This document shows, in pieces, positions 1 through 8,365 of a stretch of 64,000 bases of DNA (position 1 is the stretch's first letter; every line of letters begins with the position of its first letter). Location: contig JAEUKH010000029.1 of NCBI GenBank assembly GCA_016792845.1, forward strand, positions 496,001 to 560,000, in the 5' to 3' direction. The notes beneath the pieces were generated by a model that saw nothing but the letters and a program-made list of their open reading frames with translations, had not been told where the DNA came from and did no database searches. The stretch is from Myxococcales bacterium. Its GTDB lineage: Bacteria; Myxococcota_A; Polyangia; Polyangiales; Ga0077539. A program made the translations under genes and the position numbers.

Positions 1-929
1 TCGCCGGCATGATCGTCGGGTGGAACTTCCGCGAGCAGCTCTTCGCCTGGCTCCTCAGGCCGCTTGAGGTCGCGTGGTTTTGTCACGCCCGCGACGCGTG
101 CCAGGTCGATCGCGTCTTCTCGTGGATGCTGCACCCGGCGACCTTTGTGGCCAACCGCACCGCGGCGGCGAACCAGCCGTCGGTGATCCCGGGCTTCCCG
201 GTGCAGCCGCAGGTGCACTTCCCTGACCCGACGGCGGCCTTTGTGGCTTACCTGAAGATCGCCTTTATCGGCGGCTTCATCTTGGCCCTGCCGGTGGTCT
301 TCTATCAGCTCTGGGCCTTTGTGGCGCCGGGCCTCTACGCCCGCGAGAAGAAGATCGTCTTGCCTTTTGTGTTCTTCTCGACGGGCTTCTTCCTCGCGGG
401 GTCGCTCTTCGGGTACCACTTCGTCTTCCCGATCGGGTACGAGTGGTTTCTCGGCTTCTCGGGGCAGGTCAAGGGCACCCAGGTTAACGTCATCCCGACC
501 ATCATGATGGATGAGTATCTCGGCTTTACGTCGCAGATGCTCCTCGCGTTCGGGGTGGTGTTCGAGCTCCCGCTGTTCATCTTCTTCTTCTCCATCGCGG
601 GCTTTGTGACGTGGCAGCAGCTCCTGAAATTCGGGCGCTACTTCACGGTCATCGCCTTCATCCTCGCGGCGGTTCTCACCCCGAGCACCGACGTGTACTC
701 GCAGGTCGCGCTCGCGCTCCCGCTGGTGGCGCTCTACTTCCTCGCGGTGTTTCTGTCGTACCTCTTCGGCCCGAAGAAGGCGCGGGCCTGGCGGCAGATC
801 AAGAGCGTCGAGCCGACGGTGAAGAAGGCCGTGACCGCGGGCGCTGACCCCGACGCGATCCGGGCGGCGAAGCTCCGAGCGCACGACGACGCGGTGCGTG
901 CCAAAGAGGCCGCTGCGAAGAAGCCGTGA
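1..929 (+). CDS. tatC: Sec-independent (twin-arginine) translocase subunit TatC, 5' end cut by window
   Basis: Multi-spanning inner-membrane receptor of the Tat pathway, which exports folded proteins carrying an RR signal peptide. The frame is open to the window edge (codons from base 3; the first internal ATG is at 9), so the conserved N-terminal cytoplasmic segment and part of the first membrane helix lie outside. About 308 residues are visible. They contain the periplasmic loop that presents FPDPTAAF, followed by several hydrophobic helices (FIGGFILALPVVFYQLWAF, LPFVFFSTGFFLAGSLFG and the VALALPLVALYFLAVFLSYLFG region), the standard TatC order. The tail after the last helix is long, charged and Ala/Lys-rich (about 55 residues). 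The first loop, with two Cys and a long insertion before the conserved FPDP segment, is longer than in E. coli TatC, which I associate with deltaproteobacterial forms. No tatA/B gene is visible here. Family assignment is firm. Confidence 0.93.
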   Translation, partial: AGMIVGWNFREQLFAWLLRPLEVAWFCHARDACQVDRVFSWMLHPATFVANRTAAANQPSVIPGFPVQPQVHFPDPTAAFVAYLKIAFIGGFILALPVVFYQLWAFVAPGLYAREKKIVLPFVFFSTGFFLAGSLFGYHFVFPIGYEWFLGFSGQVKGTQVNVIPTIMMDEYLGFTSQMLLAFGVVFELPLFIFFFSIAGFVTWQQLLKFGRYFTVIAFILAAVLTPSTDVYSQVALALPLVALYFLAVFLSYLFGPKKARAWRQIKSVEPTVKKAVTAGADPDAIRAAKLRAHDDAVRAKEAAAKKP

Positions 930-992
930 GCCCGGCGACGGGGTTGTATTGCGCGACGTGCTGACGGGGCGAACGTGGTATGAGGGCGCGGT

Positions 993-2213
993 ATGAGCGC
1001 GTCGACCGCTGACCTTCTCGGGCTCGCAGGCAAGCACCTGCTGCGAAACTACAAGCAACCGCCCTTGGTGATGACCCGCGGCGAGGGCTGCTGGCTCTAC
1101 GACACCGAGGGCAAGCGATACCTCGACCTGTACGGCGGCATCGCGGTGTGCGCGCTCGGCCACGCCCACCCGGCCATCGCCCGCGCGGTGAGCGAGCAGG
1201 CCGCGCGGCTCGTGCACATCGCCAACTATTTCTACAACGATCAGCAGGTGCGCCTCGCGGCCGAGCTCGCGCGCCGCACCGGGCTCGAGCGTGTGTTCTT
1301 CTGCAACTCGGGCGCCGAGGCCAATGAGGCCGCGCTCAAGCTGGCGCGGCGCTACCATCACAACCGCGGCGACGCCGAGCGGGTGAACGTGGTGGCCACG
1401 TGGGGCTCGTTCCACGGGCGCACGATGGGCGCGGTGGCGATGACGGGCAAGAAGGCCTACTGGGAGGGCTTCGGTCACCGCCTGCCGAACGTCTCGCATG
1501 TCGCGTACGGCGACCTCGACGCGATGGCCCGCCGCGTGAACGATCAGACCGCCGCCGTGATCATCGAGCCGGTGCAGGGCGAGGGGGGCGTGCTGCCCGC
1601 GCCTGAGGGCTACCTCGCCGGGCTGAGGGCGCTCTGCGACAAGGTCGGGGCGCTCTTGATCGTCGACGAGATTCAGACCGGCGTGGGGCGCAGCGGGCGC
1701 TTCCTCGCGATCGAACACGCGGGGGTCAAGCCCGACATCGTGAGCCTCGCCAAGGGCCTCGCGGGGGGCGTCCCCATCGGCGCGATGGTCTGCAAAGAGC
1801 AGTTCGCAGACACCTTGCCGCCGGGGTCACACGGCAGCACCTTCGGGGGCAACCCCTTCGCCGCGGCGGCCGCGCTCGCGGTGCTCGAGACCCTCGACAG
1901 CGCCGCGTTGCTCGACCATGTGACCGCCACCGGGGCCTACTTCGTCGCCCAACTCTCGGCCCTCGCGCAGAAGCACGCGACGGTCTGCGAGGGCGCCCGG
2001 GGCGTGGGGCTCCTCTGCGGCCTCGCGCTCAAGCCCGGGCAAGACCCGCAAGCGGTGCTCAAGACCTTGCGCGACCGCGGGGTCTTGATCGCCACCGCGG
2101 GCGATCGGGTGTTGCGCTTTGCGCCGCCGCTGATCATCACAAAGGCCGAACTCGATGAGGGCCTCGCGGCGCTCGACGCGGTGCTCGCTACGCTCAAGCC
2201 GGTGGCGCCATGA
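993..2213 (+). CDS. argD: Acetylornithine aminotransferase (class-III PLP aminotransferase)
   Basis: Transfers an amino group between glutamate and N-acetylglutamate semialdehyde in arginine synthesis; cytoplasmic PLP enzyme of 406 residues, the usual length. The PLP lysine is K254 in SLAKGLAGG. Other class-III marks are FCNSGAEANEAALKLAR (cofactor phosphate site), SFHGRTMGAV, IIEPVQGEGG, the cofactor-ring Asp in LLIVDEIQTGVGRSG, and HGSTFGGNP. The ATG at 993 gives a normal N-terminus (KHLLRNYKQPPL before the conserved VMTRGEGCWLYD). The stop overlaps the argF start by four bases (ATGA), implying translational coupling, and that neighbour is the best argument for ArgD over other class-III aminotransferases. 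A dual N-succinyldiaminopimelate role cannot be excluded. Confidence 0.92.
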   Translation: MSASTADLLGLAGKHLLRNYKQPPLVMTRGEGCWLYDTEGKRYLDLYGGIAVCALGHAHPAIARAVSEQAARLVHIANYFYNDQQVRLAAELARRTGLERVFFCNSGAEANEAALKLARRYHHNRGDAERVNVVATWGSFHGRTMGAVAMTGKKAYWEGFGHRLPNVSHVAYGDLDAMARRVNDQTAAVIIEPVQGEGGVLPAPEGYLAGLRALCDKVGALLIVDEIQTGVGRSGRFLAIEHAGVKPDIVSLAKGLAGGVPIGAMVCKEQFADTLPPGSHGSTFGGNPFAAAAALAVLETLDSAALLDHVTATGAYFVAQLSALAQKHATVCEGARGVGLLCGLALKPGQDPQAVLKTLRDRGVLIATAGDRVLRFAPPLIITKAELDEGLAALDAVLATLKPVAP

Positions 2214-3103
2214 AGCGCGATTTTCTCAAGCTCTCTGACCTCGGGCGAGACGCGCTCGTCGCCATCATCGCGCGGGCCGAGGCGCTCAAGGCAGAGCGGC
2301 GCGCGCACCGTCGCTTCGGCGGGGTGCTCGAGGGGCGCAGCGTTGCGCTCATCTTCGAGAAGCCTTCGACCCGCACGCGGGTGTCGTTCGAGGTGGGGGT
2401 GCGCGAGCTCGGCGGGCACCCGGTGGTGCTCTCGTCGCGCGACATGCAGCTCGGGCGCGGCGAGACCATCGAAGACACCGCCCGCACGCTCTCGGGCTAC
2501 GTCGATCTCATCGTGCTGCGTACCTTTGGTCAGAGCCGCGTCGAGACCCTGGCGCGGTGGGCCTCGGTGCCCGTCATCAACGCCCTCACCGACGAACATC
2601 ACCCGTGCCAGATCTTGGCAGATCTTCAGACCGTTCAGGCGCGGCGCGGGAGCCTTGAGGGCCTGCGCGCGGCGTGGGTCGGTGACGGCAACAACGTGGC
2701 CCGGAGCTGGGCCGAAGCCGCGCAAATTCTAGGCTTTTCGTTGGCCCTCGCGTCGCCCGAAGGCTTCACCCTCGATGGGGCGTTCGGCCCGACGGTGCGG
2801 AAGACGACCGATCCGAGGGAGGCTGTCAAGGGCGCAGAGGTGGTGATCACGGATGTGTTCGCGAGCATGGGGCAAGAGGCCGAGGCCAAGGCGCGGCTCG
2901 CGGCCTTTGAGGGCTACCAGGTGAACCCCGGGTTGCTCGAAAACGCTTCTAAAGGCGTGACGGTGTTGCATTGCCTGCCGGCCCATCGCGGCGAAGAGAT
3001 CGACGCGGCGTACCTCGACGGTGACGACGTCGCCGTATGGGATGAGGCAGAAAACCGGTTGCATGCGCAAAAGGCGTTGATTGAACACCTCATGCGTGGA
3101 TGA
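2210..3103 (+). CDS. argF: Ornithine carbamoyltransferase
   Basis: Makes citrulline from ornithine and carbamoyl phosphate; cytoplasmic, normally trimeric; 297 residues, slightly short but complete. The carbamoyl-phosphate loop is STRTRVSFEVG, preceded by FEKP. The second shared-family motif is DEHHPCQILADLQT, and the ornithine-side signature is HCLPAHRGEEI near the C-terminus. The DGNNVARSW segment is the domain-2 motif typical of OTCases and separates it from aspartate carbamoyltransferase. It starts inside the argD stop codon (4-base overlap), so the two are co-translated. The next gene, a dnaK homologue, lies 109 bases downstream and probably has its own promoter, though I cannot identify one convincingly. 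Confidence 0.95.
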   Translation: MKRDFLKLSDLGRDALVAIIARAEALKAERRAHRRFGGVLEGRSVALIFEKPSTRTRVSFEVGVRELGGHPVVLSSRDMQLGRGETIEDTARTLSGYVDLIVLRTFGQSRVETLARWASVPVINALTDEHHPCQILADLQTVQARRGSLEGLRAAWVGDGNNVARSWAEAAQILGFSLALASPEGFTLDGAFGPTVRKTTDPREAVKGAEVVITDVFASMGQEAEAKARLAAFEGYQVNPGLLENASKGVTVLHCLPAHRGEEIDAAYLDGDDVAVWDEAENRLHAQKALIEHLMRG

Positions 3104-3212
3104 TGCAGGGGTGAGCTCAGCCGCGGGGTGCGACGGCCCTCGTGCGGGGGCGCTCTGTGAGAGTTAGAGCCAGAAACGAAGCTAAGTGCCGGTAGCGGCG
3201 GCGGGATCACGA

Positions 3213-5045
3213 ATGGAAAAGGTCATCGGTATCGATCTTGGGACGACGAATTCGTGCGTGGCGGTCGTTGAGAACGGCTCGGCGGTGGTGATCGCCAACC
3301 GCGGCGGATACAAGACCACGCCGTCGATGGTGGCCATGACCGAGGCGGGCAAGCGGCTCGTCGGGCACCTGGCCAAGCGCCAGGCGATCACCAACGCTGA
3401 AAACACCATCTACTCGGCCAAGCGCCTCATCGGCCGGAAGTGGAACAGCCCGCAGGTGACCCAGGTCTCGCAGACCGCCTCGTACAACATCGTCGAGGGC
3501 CCGCACGGCGACGTGCGCATCATGCTGCGAGACAAGGCCCACTCGGTGCCCGAGATCTCAGCGATGGTGCTCGCCGAGATGAAGCTCATCGCCGAAGAGT
3601 ACCTCGGGCAAGAGGTCTCGAAGGCCGTGGTGACGGTGCCGGCGTACTTCAACGACAACCAACGCCAGGCGACCAAAGACGCGGGGGCCATCGCGGGCCT
3701 CGACGTCATTCGCATCATCAACGAGCCCACCGCGGCGGCCCTCGCGTACGGCTTCGGCCGCAACATCGACCGCACCGTCGCGGTGTACGACCTCGGCGGG
3801 GGCACCTTCGATGTGTCGATCCTTGAGATCGGCGCCTCGGGGGTCTTCAAGGTCATCTCGACCGCGGGTGACACCTTCCTCGGCGGCGAAGACTTCGACG
3901 CGCGGGTGATCAACTGGTTGGTCGAGGGCTTCAAGACCGAGCACGGGCTCGATCTGCGCCGCGATCGTATGGCCCTTCAACGTCTCAAAGACGCTTCAGA
4001 GAAGGCCAAGATCGAGCTCTCGGCGGTGCGCGAGGTCGAGATCAACCTCCCGTTCATCATGTCGTCGGGGCGCAACGAGGCCCTGCACCTTCAGCGCACC
4101 CTCTCACGGGCCGAGTTCGAGCGGCTCACCGCCGACCTCGTCGAGCGCACCGTGGCGATCATGAAGCAAGCCCTCGACGACGCAGGGCTTCAGGCCAGCG
4201 ATGTCGAAGATGTCGTGCTGGTGGGCGGCATGACCCGCATGCCGCTGGTCGAGCGCTCGGTGGCAGAGTTCTTCGGGCGCGAGCCGTCGAAGGGCGTTCA
4301 CCCCGATGAGGTCGTCGCGGTGGGCGCGGGCATCCAGGGCGCGGCGCTGATGGAGGGCGCCTCGCCGCAGCAGAAGGTGGTGCTCCTCGATGTGACGCCG
4401 CAGACCCTCGGGATGATGGTCGCGGGCGGCTTGATGGAGCCGCTCATCCCGAAAGATACGACGGTGCCGACCTCGCGCACCAAGGCCTTCACGACGTCGC
4501 GCGACAACCAGACGGCGGTGAAGATCTTGGTGATGCAGGGCGAGGCTGAGCAGGCCAGCGAGAATGAGCTCCTCGGTGAGTTTATTCTGACGGGGCTGCG
4601 TCGCGCGCCCGCGGGGATGGTCGAGATCGAGGTGACCTTCGAGATCAACGCCGACGGCATCGTGAGCGTTCACGCGAAGGACCTCGAGACGGGCAAAGAG
4701 CAGTCGATCACTGTGACGGCCTCGTCGGGGCTTACCAAAGAAGAGATCGCCGCAATGATCGACCAGGGTAAAAACTTTGCCCTGGAGCGCAAGAAAGACG
4801 AGGAGTTCGAGGGGCTGCGGCAAGAGGCCGAGGGCCTGGTGCATGAGGTCGAACGGCTCTTTGACAAGGTCGCCCGGGTGGTGGGCGGCAGCGACTACGG
4901 TCGCGACGCGCTTGAGAAGGCGCAGGGGGTCATCGAGCGGGCGCGGCTTGCCATCGATCGCCGTGATGTGGCAGCCCTCAAAGAGCAGGTCGATGCGCTC
5001 TCGCGCACCCTCCGGATGTTCAAAGGTGTCGTGGCCAAGGGGTGA
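3213..5045 (+). CDS. dnaK: Hsp70-type molecular chaperone DnaK
   Basis: ATP-dependent chaperone of 610 residues. The nucleotide-binding domain carries the Hsp70 signatures IGIDLGTTNSCVAV, VYDLGGGTFDVSIL and VVLVGGMTRMPLVE, and the adenosine/linker segment IRIINEPTAAALAYG. The substrate-binding domain follows (DVTPQTLGMMVAGG, then the beta-sandwich and a helical lid ending FKGVVAKG). I chose ATG 3213 because DnaK proteins begin almost directly with K-V-I-G-I-D-L; a GTG at 3186 in the same frame would add nine atypical residues. The protein lacks the acidic, disordered C-terminal tail of E. coli DnaK. No grpE or dnaJ is adjacent, so this may be one of several paralogues, as is common in myxobacteria, rather than the heat-shock-operon copy. 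The downstream Pro-rich gene starts 40 bases later and is probably co-transcribed. Confidence 0.93.
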   Translation: MEKVIGIDLGTTNSCVAVVENGSAVVIANRGGYKTTPSMVAMTEAGKRLVGHLAKRQAITNAENTIYSAKRLIGRKWNSPQVTQVSQTASYNIVEGPHGDVRIMLRDKAHSVPEISAMVLAEMKLIAEEYLGQEVSKAVVTVPAYFNDNQRQATKDAGAIAGLDVIRIINEPTAAALAYGFGRNIDRTVAVYDLGGGTFDVSILEIGASGVFKVISTAGDTFLGGEDFDARVINWLVEGFKTEHGLDLRRDRMALQRLKDASEKAKIELSAVREVEINLPFIMSSGRNEALHLQRTLSRAEFERLTADLVERTVAIMKQALDDAGLQASDVEDVVLVGGMTRMPLVERSVAEFFGREPSKGVHPDEVVAVGAGIQGAALMEGASPQQKVVLLDVTPQTLGMMVAGGLMEPLIPKDTTVPTSRTKAFTTSRDNQTAVKILVMQGEAEQASENELLGEFILTGLRRAPAGMVEIEVTFEINADGIVSVHAKDLETGKEQSITVTASSGLTKEEIAAMIDQGKNFALERKKDEEFEGLRQEAEGLVHEVERLFDKVARVVGGSDYGRDALEKAQGVIERARLAIDRRDVAALKEQVDALSRTLRMFKGVVAKG

Positions 5046-5085
5046 ACCCGCCCAGCAGGCTGCGTCGGTGAGAGCGTGAGTGTAG

Positions 5086-6864
5086 ATGGGCAACGGTCAG
5101 CGACCTGAAGGTGCACCCTCGGACGCCGAGGATTGGGGCGATCTCCTCGATGAGGTCGACGAGGCCCCCTTGTCGGGTGAGCGCCCCGCGGGTGCTCCCT
5201 CGATGGGCGTGACCTTGCCAGTAGGGGCCGCGCGCTTGCCCCCGCCCATGCCGTCGCCGTCGCCGTCGAAGGGCCCGCCGCCCTTGCCCCTCAGCGCCGC
5301 GTCGCCTCTCAGCGCGATCCCGCCGGGGTCTCTGCCGCCGCCGTCGACGCCGCTTGGGCTTCGGGGCTCGTTGCCTCCGGTGGCGCCGCGCGCCGCCGCC
5401 GTGCCTCCGTTGCCGCCCCGCGGCTCGCGGGTGCCGACGAACCTCTATGGCGGAAGCGCGAGCGGGCCGCCGCCGCCTCCGTTGCCGCCCACCGCGTCGC
5501 GCGGCTCGGTGGCGCCCTCGATGTTGGCCACGCCGCCCAACGCGACGCCCGTGTTGCGGATGGCCAGCGCGGTCGCGCCAGAGCCTCCCAGCGCCTCGTT
5601 GCCCCCCCCGACGGGGCCGAACCTCAGCGACGCCCAACACGCCCTTCTTGGGGCCTTGCCGTTGCGCCCGAGCGTGCCTCCGGGCCCGAGGGGTGCGCTG
5701 AGCGTCTCAGACGTCTGGTCTGACGACGACACCGAGCTGACCTTTGAGCGACAGATCGAGCCTGCGATGCCTGCGTGGGCGCACGGCTCGACGACCGAGT
5801 TCGAGCCCGACGACAGCATCGTGGCGGCGATCGCGGCGCCGAGCCAGCCCCCGCCGCCGCCGGTCGAAGCGCCGCCTCCGCCGAGCGCCGAGTTCGTGCA
5901 CTTTGCAGACGACGATTTGCAGTTTGACCCCTTCGAAGACGCGGCGCCTCGGCGGCCGACGTCGGCGCCGAAGGGCTCGCTGACGCCGCCTGCGGCGATG
6001 TCTGTGATGACCCCTTCGATCAACCCGCACGGCCCGACGAAGCGGGCGACGGTGTCGATGGGGTCGGTGCCTCCTCCGCCCATGGTGACGCCTGCCGCGG
6101 TCGCGCGTCGCGACCCCCCGTCGGCGCCCGAACTGCGTTGGGATGATGCAACACCCCCGCGCAGCCTGGAGGTCGATCTCGACGACGAGATCGAGCCCGA
6201 TCTCTCAGCGCGCACGCCGAAGCTCACGCCGAAGATGCCCGCGTCGACGCTCTCGTCGCTCTTGGGAGAAGACCTCGGGGTGAAGACGCCGGTGCCCTCG
6301 GGGGCCTCGGTGCCGCCTGAGCCTTTTCGCGCGAGCGATCACGGGGTCGGTGACGCGCACAGCCGCCCGACGCCGCCGGGGCCGGTGCAGGTTCCGCCTG
6401 AGGCGAAGGGGTCGGTGCATGAGCGGCCGACGCAGCGAGTCGACGCGTCGGGTTCGGGGGCCCAGGTGGCGATGGTCGACGACGAGGCTCGCATCGCGAT
6501 GCGTGAGCGTCTCGCCGTCGAAGACTTCGCCGGGGCGCTCTCGTTGGCCGACAAGCTCCTCGAAATCAACCGCTCCGACGGTGAAGCTCGGCGGGTCGCG
6601 ATGCGCTGCCGCGAGGAGCTTCGCACGCTGTACATCCAGCGTATCGGGTCTCTGAATCAGATCCCGACGACGATGTATTCGCAGAGCCAGCTCCGATGGC
6701 TGGCTCTCGATCACCGCGCGGGCTTTGTGCTCTCACTCATCGATGGCATGTCTTCGATCGAAGACATCATCGACGTGTCGACCATGCCTTCGCTCGAAGT
6801 CTTGCGCACGGTTCACAATCTCCTCTCAGAGAATGTGATCAGCCTGCGTCGGCCGCGTCGCTGA
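5086..6864 (+). CDS. Long proline-rich protein with C-terminal TPR-like/helical domain, function unknown
   Basis: 592 residues with no recognisable enzyme domain. An acidic N-terminus (AEDWGDLLDEVDEAP) leads into roughly 400 residues of Pro/Ala/Ser-rich low-complexity sequence (PPPPLPP, PPPMPSPSPSKGPPPLP) broken by short acidic stretches such as VWSDDDTELTFE and ADDDLQFDPFED. The last 130 residues look folded: a helical hairpin (MRERLAVEDFAGALSLADKLLEINRSDGEA) resembling one TPR unit, then IPTTMYSQSQLRWLALDHRAGF and LSLIDGMSSIEDIID, which looks like a small winged-helix or PqqD-like fold. There is no signal peptide, so it is presumably cytoplasmic. It follows dnaK closely, which could mean a chaperone- or motility-related scaffold (inference). 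The 3' end overlaps the convergent lipoprotein gene by 26 bases. Confidence 0.7.
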   Translation: MGNGQRPEGAPSDAEDWGDLLDEVDEAPLSGERPAGAPSMGVTLPVGAARLPPPMPSPSPSKGPPPLPLSAASPLSAIPPGSLPPPSTPLGLRGSLPPVAPRAAAVPPLPPRGSRVPTNLYGGSASGPPPPPLPPTASRGSVAPSMLATPPNATPVLRMASAVAPEPPSASLPPPTGPNLSDAQHALLGALPLRPSVPPGPRGALSVSDVWSDDDTELTFERQIEPAMPAWAHGSTTEFEPDDSIVAAIAAPSQPPPPPVEAPPPPSAEFVHFADDDLQFDPFEDAAPRRPTSAPKGSLTPPAAMSVMTPSINPHGPTKRATVSMGSVPPPPMVTPAAVARRDPPSAPELRWDDATPPRSLEVDLDDEIEPDLSARTPKLTPKMPASTLSSLLGEDLGVKTPVPSGASVPPEPFRASDHGVGDAHSRPTPPGPVQVPPEAKGSVHERPTQRVDASGSGAQVAMVDDEARIAMRERLAVEDFAGALSLADKLLEINRSDGEARRVAMRCREELRTLYIQRIGSLNQIPTTMYSQSQLRWLALDHRAGFVLSLIDGMSSIEDIIDVSTMPSLEVLRTVHNLLSENVISLRRPRR

Positions 6865-7312
6865 CCGCGTCGGTGCTCGCGCCCGCGTCGGTGCCCTTGC
6901 CCGCGTCGGTGCCCGCACCCGTGTCGGTGCTCGCGCCCGCATCGGTGCCCGCGCCCGTGTCGGTGCTCGCGCCCGTGTCGGTGCTCGCGCCCGCGTCGGT
7001 GCTCGCGCCCGCGTCGGTGCTCGCGCCCGTGTCGGTGGTGACGACGTCGCGGGGGCCCGCGTCGACGCTGCCGCTGCCCGAGCACGCCGCGATGCCCGCC
7101 GCGACGGCGGGGTCGGCCGGACAACAAATACAGTTCGCGCCGCCGCTGCAGCTCACCCGGGGCGACTGCTCAGAGCGGCAGACCTCGTTGTTTGCCGAGT
7201 CACAGTCGGTGTTGATCTGACAACGTGCGCCGACCGGTTGGGTCGTACAACCGAAGAACAGCGCCGTCACGAGGAGCCACGCCATTCGCATTGTGCTTCG
7301 CTTCTCTGCCAT
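6839..7312 (-). CDS. Small lipoprotein with Asp/Thr/Ala/Gly hexapeptide repeat tail
   Basis: 157 residues from ATG 7312. A Lys/Arg N-terminus and hydrophobic stretch (RMAWLLVTALFFGC) end in a lipobox-type Cys, so it is predicted to be a lipid-anchored envelope protein. A six-Cys segment follows (ARCQINTDCDSANNEVC ... CSGGANCICC). The C-terminal half is low-complexity, built on a six-residue S-T-D-[TA]-G-A unit encoded by an 18-bp tandem repeat (separate entry). Longer in-frame starts upstream lack a signal-like N-terminus, and the ATG at 7291 (MRMAWLL) is also possible. Similar acidic D/T/A/G linkers follow the lipid anchor in the other lipoproteins of this window (giant protein, 52690 gene); here the linker is at the C-terminus. 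The 26-base tail overlap with the plus-strand gene is real in both frames. Function unknown. Confidence 0.7.
   Translation of the reverse strand: MAEKRSTMRMAWLLVTALFFGCTTQPVGARCQINTDCDSANNEVCRSEQSPRVSCSGGANCICCPADPAVAAGIAACSGSGSVDAGPRDVVTTDTGASTDAGASTDAGASTDTGASTDTGAGTDAGASTDTGAGTDAGKGTDAGASTDAVSDAADAG
6873..7034. repeat. 18-bp tandem repeat, 9 copies
   Basis: Nine contiguous units of 18 bases based on gtgctcgcgcccgcgtcg (plus strand), differing at a few positions (gtgccc/gtgctc, cgtgtcg/cgcgtcg). Within the minus-strand lipoprotein gene each unit encodes six residues (D-[TA]-G-A-S/G-T), so copy-number change keeps the reading frame. Copies in the middle are nearly identical, a substrate for slipped-strand length variation. 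Confidence 0.9.
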
Positions 7313-7350
7313 TGGGGTCGCGCGGCTCTTAGCCCGAATCGTGGGCCGCG

Positions 7351-8334
7351 TCACCTGTCGTATGCACATCGAAACCCAAGGTCGGGCGCCCGGTCGCCCG
7401 GAGCACGCGCCATGCGCCAGAGGTTGCTCTGCGCCCACGCGGGGCCGAGGTAGCTCCCGCCGCGGACCACCCGCAAGGCCCCCGCCGCGGGGCCCTCAGG
7501 TGCCACCAGCCGGGCGCCCAGGCGCGGGTCTGAGCCCTCGCGACCGAAACGGTCGGAGACCCACTCCGCGACGTTGCCGCTGAGGTCGTAGACGCCTTCT
7601 GGGGTCGCGCCCGAGGCGTAGCTCGCCACCGGGGCCAGGGCCTCGTGCCCGTCGCCGTCGTCGACACACCCGGGGCGCAACGCACCCACGTTGGCCCGAC
7701 GGTCGTCGTAGAGCTCGCCCCACGGAAAGAGCCTCGCTTGGGTGCCTCGCGCCGCGCGCTCCCACTCGGCCTCGGTCGGCAAGCGCCCCCCGACCCATGC
7801 GCAGTACGTCACCGCGTCGTCGTACGAGACCTCGGCGATCGGCCACCGCCCCGCAGCGTCAGCGCCCCCCACAGGCCAACGCCGCGGCGGACGGCACCGC
7901 GCCTGGGCAACACACCGCCGATACGCTTCGACGGTCACCTCGGTGCGGTCAAGACCGAAGGGAGCGAGCCAGACAATGTGTGCGCTGTACACATTCTCGT
8001 CGAGGCCGACCGGGCAGCGGCTCTCGCCCACCGAGACCCCGACACACGCTTCGAGCATGAAGGTGACCCGCAGGCTGAGCCCGATCGCGCCGCGCCCCGG
8101 CGAAGCCTCGCCCGGAAAGAAGCTCGCCAGCCGCACGAGTCCGTGCTCGCAGAGCGCGCGGGTGGTGGCCCATGAGAGCGCGTCGGCGCCTTGGGCCGAC
8201 TCGCCCGCGGCGAACCAGATTACCGGGTCTTCGGTACGCCGGGTTTGTGCCCAAAGGTCTTGTGCCGCAGCCCAAAGTGCAAAGCAGAGGGCGACCCCGC
8301 GGCAGGTTCTCGGGTGAGGAGGGTTGCGCAACAC
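7351..8334 (-). CDS. Secreted protein with formylglycine-generating-enzyme (SUMF1/FGE) fold, catalytic cysteines absent
   Basis: 327 residues from GTG 8334, giving MLRNPPHPRTCRG then a hydrophobic signal core (VALCFALWAAAQ) and a probable cleavage near DLWAQ. The second half is the FGE-sulfatase fold: DRTEVTVEAYRRCV, PIAEVSYDDAVTYCAWVGGRLPTEAEWERAARG, FPWGE, GVYDLSGNVAEWVSDRFG, LRVVRGGSYLGP and a final LGFRCA. In true FGE the two catalytic Cys lie just after RGGSY; here that stretch is LGPAWAQSNLWRMA, without Cys, so sulfatase activation is unlikely and a binding or structural role is more plausible (inference). The first 100 residues after the signal match nothing I know. An in-frame ATG at 8373 exists, but its N-terminus is not signal-like. 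The gene faces away from era, whose control region overlaps this start. Confidence 0.82.
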   Translation of the reverse strand: MLRNPPHPRTCRGVALCFALWAAAQDLWAQTRRTEDPVIWFAAGESAQGADALSWATTRALCEHGLVRLASFFPGEASPGRGAIGLSLRVTFMLEACVGVSVGESRCPVGLDENVYSAHIVWLAPFGLDRTEVTVEAYRRCVAQARCRPPRRWPVGGADAAGRWPIAEVSYDDAVTYCAWVGGRLPTEAEWERAARGTQARLFPWGELYDDRRANVGALRPGCVDDGDGHEALAPVASYASGATPEGVYDLSGNVAEWVSDRFGREGSDPRLGARLVAPEGPAAGALRVVRGGSYLGPAWAQSNLWRMARAPGDRAPDLGFRCAYDR

Positions 8335-8351
8335 CGGGGTTTGTCTATGTT
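8324..8351 (+). promoter_or_regulatory. Candidate sigma70-type promoter upstream of era
   Basis: TTGCGC (8324-8329) and TATGTT (8346-8351) are separated by 16 bases and sit 14 bases before the era ATG. They overlap the start of the divergent FGE-like gene. The very short leader makes this tentative. Confidence 0.25.
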
Positions 8352-8365
8352 GCGCGCCCTTCAAC

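Noticed and set aside
3104..3212. tRNA or heat-shock promoter before dnaK
   Set aside because: No cloverleaf could be drawn and no CTTGAA/CCCCAT-type sigma32 boxes are seen.
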